A stretch of DNA of 64,000 nt from Agapetus fuscipes (lineage: Eukaryota > Arthropoda > Insecta > Trichoptera > Glossosomatidae): NCBI GenBank assembly GCA_951799405.1, contig OX637334.1:2852001-2916000 (forward strand). Reading direction: 5' to 3'. A model generated the notes under the pieces. That model was not told the origin of the DNA, ran no database searches, and was given only the letters and a program-made list of their open reading frames with translations. Positions 61,870 through 64,000 of the stretch are shown here, piece after piece. Both the position numbers and the translations under genes were made by a program. Position 1 is the first letter of the stretch; the number at the start of each line of letters is the position of its first letter.

Positions 61870-62075
61870 GTCGTCTAGTGGTGACGCTTCGGTCTCGCTT
61901 AGGTCGTGGTTTGAAATCCCAGCAGAGGACAAAAAATTTACCATTTATAATTATTTTCAAATATGATGTTTGTTGGGTTGGAAAATTCATATACCTTTAT
62001 CAAAGACCGGTCACCAAAGATTAATCCCCCCTTACAGTAATCGTTGCTTTGTAGTGACGACCAAGCTTGTACAAA
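61870..62075 (+). mobile_element. SINE-A copy lacking the tail, diverged
   Basis: GTCGTCTAGTGGTGACGCTT head, GGTTTGAAATCCCAGCAG, AAAGACCGGTCACCAAAG, ending GTGACGACCAAGCTTGTAC. Confidence 0.75.
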
Positions 62076-62077
62076 AT

Positions 62078-62124
62078 CCGGTGTATAGCTCAGTTGGTAG
62101 AATGCTTACACCCACAGAGAAAGG
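62078..62124 (+). mobile_element. SINE-B head scrap
   Basis: TCCGGTGTATAGCTCAGTTG + GTAGAATGC only, wedged between two SINE-A copies. Confidence 0.6.
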
Positions 62125-62645
62125 ACCGGTCCGTAGTCCAGTGGCAACACTTCGGACTCGTAAATGGAAGGTTGTGGATTCGGATCCCGGCGGAGCACAA
62201 AAAATATATCATTTATATTATTTAGATTTTGGGCAGTAACTTCGTGAAAGCACATTTTAATTAATTAAAATACTTTTTTAACTTTGTTACAATTCACTTG
62301 AGTTTTATTTTTTAAAAAACACAACCAGTTTCGGGAGAAGCAGTCTGAAGATGGGAGGTACTGCTTCTCCCGAAACTGGTTGTGTTTTTTAAAAAATAAA
62401 ACTCAAGTGAATTGTAACAAAGTTACAAAAGTATATCATTTATGTTTCGAATGTGCTCTTCGCTGAGTTGAAAAATTCATAAACCTTTACCAAAGACCGG
62501 TCACTGAAAGGTCCATTCAACCTTACAACAACTGGGTCTTGCTTGAGAATTGGCGCTTTCTACAGCGACGACCAAGGTCGCAGAGGGCTCTTGAGGTATG
62601 ATACACACAAAAACTAAACAAATCACCCTAATATTATTATTATTA
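62125..62645 (+). mobile_element. SINE-A copy split by a Penelope-like insertion
   Basis: Head and start of body (62125-62216) and the rest (62432-62645: TTCGCTGAGTTGAAAAATTC, ACCGGTCACTGAAAGG, GAGGGCTCTTGAGGTATGAT) are one SINE-A. The duplicated target TATATCATTTAT is part of its ATATACCATTTAT body word. Ends with (ATT)n. Confidence 0.88.
62217..62431. mobile_element. Penelope-like tail pair: perfect 66-bp inverted repeat
   Basis: The arms 62279-62344 and 62360-62425 are exact reverse complements around a 15-base spacer (CTGAAGATGGGAGGT). Read outward, each arm has CTGCTTCTCCCGAAACTGGT, then TTTTTTAAAAAATAAAACTC. A further 60 bp (62217-62278) extends only the left copy. The layout mirrors the 36.6-37.9 kb insertion: GAAGATG + stem + CGAAA, followed by an AAATAAA-rich 3' end. 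The flanking 12-bp TATATCATTTAT is at 62205-62216 and 62432-62443. No coding part remains, so the Penelope-like label rests on this resemblance. Perfect arms suggest a young event. Confidence 0.65.
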
Positions 62646-62934
62646 TTAAAGGGTTTAATCCCCACTGAGGGTGTTAGCTATATTTGAGCAATCAACAGGA
62701 CCATATAAATGAGAAAAACGATAAGAAAGTTAGTCTATTAGATATTGTGAAAATAAGGTATTAAACTAACCTTATGAGTGTGAAGATTTTCACTTCACTT
62801 AACCACAAATAATTAAATATCTATGCTTTTGTTTAACCTAAGTTTATGTTAAACTTTCTTACCAGCAACGTGTACTGCGGTGTTTTGCTGCGATTAGGCT
62901 TGGTCGGTGGAGCACGCTGTAAACCCAAAAATAC

Positions 62935-63235
62935 AACATGCAAGATGGTTCGAGCATTTAGAAAGAATTAACGGAGAACAACTGATAAAAATAATGTGCA
63001 AAGGCAATACCAAAGGTAAGCGTGCAAGGGAAAGATCCAGGGAAGAATTGGTTAATTAAATAGGCGAGTTTGCAAATGACTGGAATCAGTAGAGTGAGAA
63101 AAAATGAAGAGCATGTATGAAGAGAGTGATAAATATCGAGGAGATGAAAGAAGTGTGTAAGGATAGAACAAAGTGGAGACACATCTGTAGTGCCACTGAC
63201 CAGCCCTAGTGGTTTGATACATGACAAAAGGACAA
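62935..63235 (+). mobile_element. LINE-2 3' end, decayed
   Basis: Encodes, with stops, M-V-R-A-F-R-K-N and words matching Q-D-G-S-S-I; the clearer signs are GATGGTTCGAGCATTTAGAA (RWFxHLE), AAGCGTGCAAGGGAAAG, TGTAAGGATAGAACAAAGTG + GAGACACATCTG near the end. Confidence 0.65.
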
Positions 63236-63285
63236 GAGCAGATAAAATATTATAATTTAAAATAAGTACCTACTAAGAATAAGTA

Positions 63286-63550
63286 CCGATGTGTTTGTGT
63301 GTATCACACCTCAAGAGCCATCTGAGAGCTTGGTCGTCGCTGTAGAAAGCGCCAATTCTAAAGCAAGACCCATTTGTTGTAAGGCTGGATGAACCTTTTG
63401 ATGACCGGTCTTTGGTAAAGGCTGATGAATTTTTCAACCCAGCGAAGAGCAAATTTGAAAATATTAATGGTATATTTTTTGTGCTCCGCCGGGATTCGTA
63501 ACCTTCCAGTTACGAGTCCGAAGTGTTACCACTGAACTACGGACTGGTTG
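63286..63550 (-). mobile_element. SINE-A copy
   Basis: CAGTCCGTAGTTCAGTGGTA head on the minus strand, body ACCGGTCATCAAAAGG, and tail GATGGCTCTTGAGGTGTGAT. The B box has lost GTTCGA (GGTTACGAATCCC). Confidence 0.85.
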
Positions 63551-63552
63551 TA

Positions 63553-64000
63553 CGTGTCGCATTCCCCAAAAGTTTTTTTTATGTATTTGCAACTTTGATT
63601 GTGTATGAAAAATAATATTGTCAAACGACCGTAATTCTATTAAAAATTCTGTACAACTTTCCTTGTTAAATTTCTATAAATTAACACATACAAAATTGAT
63701 TAAGTCGAGTTACCGTAAATGGTAGCAAGTTTCCGAGCATTGCGTAGGTCGAGGCTGAGATGAAAAAAAAAACGTAAACATCACCCCAGGTATATTTTTC
63801 ACGTAAAAACTTTAGTTAGTAAAATTAAACACTCGTTGAAGGCGCTATATAAGTTTACATATGTTTTTACGTAAGCGCTTTTGGTCGAGATTGAGTAGAA
63901 TGTGTTATGCTTGCGGTACAGACTGGAAAGTGGTCCAGCTAGAAAAGCGAGAGTGGTTTCTGATAGAAGCGGCAAAGGTGAGTGGCATCGGATGACCTTG
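63553..64000. other. Window end, no firm feature
   Basis: It contains an R4 scrap (63620-63650). The last 75 bases are GC-richer, with an open plus-strand frame Y-R-L-E-S-G-P-A-R-K-A-R-V-V-S-D-R-S-G-K and a good donor GCAAAG|GTGAGT at 63977. It could be an exon cut by the window edge. Confidence 0.3.

Noticed and set aside
6811..62124. Intact-looking tRNA genes at many SINE heads (for example 13988, 24440, 52549).
   Set aside because: Each is followed by a SINE body and 3' end and has a poor acceptor stem; they are SINE heads, not tRNA genes.

Overview
The window is eukaryotic nuclear DNA: very AT-rich, with long untranslatable stretches, splice-type signals and dense layers of retroelements. 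There is no operon structure and no bacterial gene. A 5S rRNA fragment near 21.5 kb matches what I know of arthropod 5S genes, and the only promoter-like spot has an arthropod-style TCAGT initiator, so an arthropod or related invertebrate with a repeat-rich genome is most likely. I cannot name the species.

Host coding content is sparse. At 3.8-4.1 kb a GC-rich island with an initiator-like site leads into a 127-nt first coding exon for a signal peptide, ending in a phase-1 donor. A phase-compatible exon follows at 14.55 kb, across a 10-kb intron full of repeats. A second candidate coding exon lies at 34.08 kb. No gene is complete, and no conserved host domain is recognisable.

Most of the rest is mobile DNA. 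LINE-1 (27.8-31.4 kb, minus strand) is a CR1/L2-type retrotransposon with one intact 1078-codon ORF (endonuclease plus reverse transcriptase). A decayed relative is at 54.4-55.2 kb and a scrap lies at the window start. LINE-2 (an 'YGSEAW' type ending in ACAGTTACAGTTAC), LINE-3 (0.16-0.62 kb) and LINE-4 (L2-like, GGCGCTATATAAAT tail) are present only as dead 3' ends. Two Penelope-like insertions (36.6-37.9 kb and 62.2-62.4 kb) are head-to-head inverted pairs, each bounded by a 12-bp duplication. Three tRNA-headed SINE families are present: SINE-A (Thr-like head), SINE-B ('GATAGCTCAGTTGGTAGAGTGC' head) and SINE-C (Ser/Leu-like head, poly-A). An abundant ~250-bp family, R1, has a (TAGAT)n tail. 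DNA-type elements are the TIR-1 and TIR-2 families, a fold-back element at 9.6-10.1 kb, and several MITEs. Family names here are local labels.

The key relation is that the SINE-A tail is almost the same as the 3' end of LINE-1 (about 37 of 40 bases), so LINE-1 is the likely source of SINE-A's retrotransposition machinery. Nesting gives a relative history: SINE-A, SINE-B, LINE-2 and a MITE lie inside older R1, SINE-C or LINE copies; the Penelope-like insertion lies inside SINE-A; LINE-1 lies inside an R3 repeat. I see no unknown multi-gene system; the unusual material is in the retroelement ends, palindromes and repeat partnerships.
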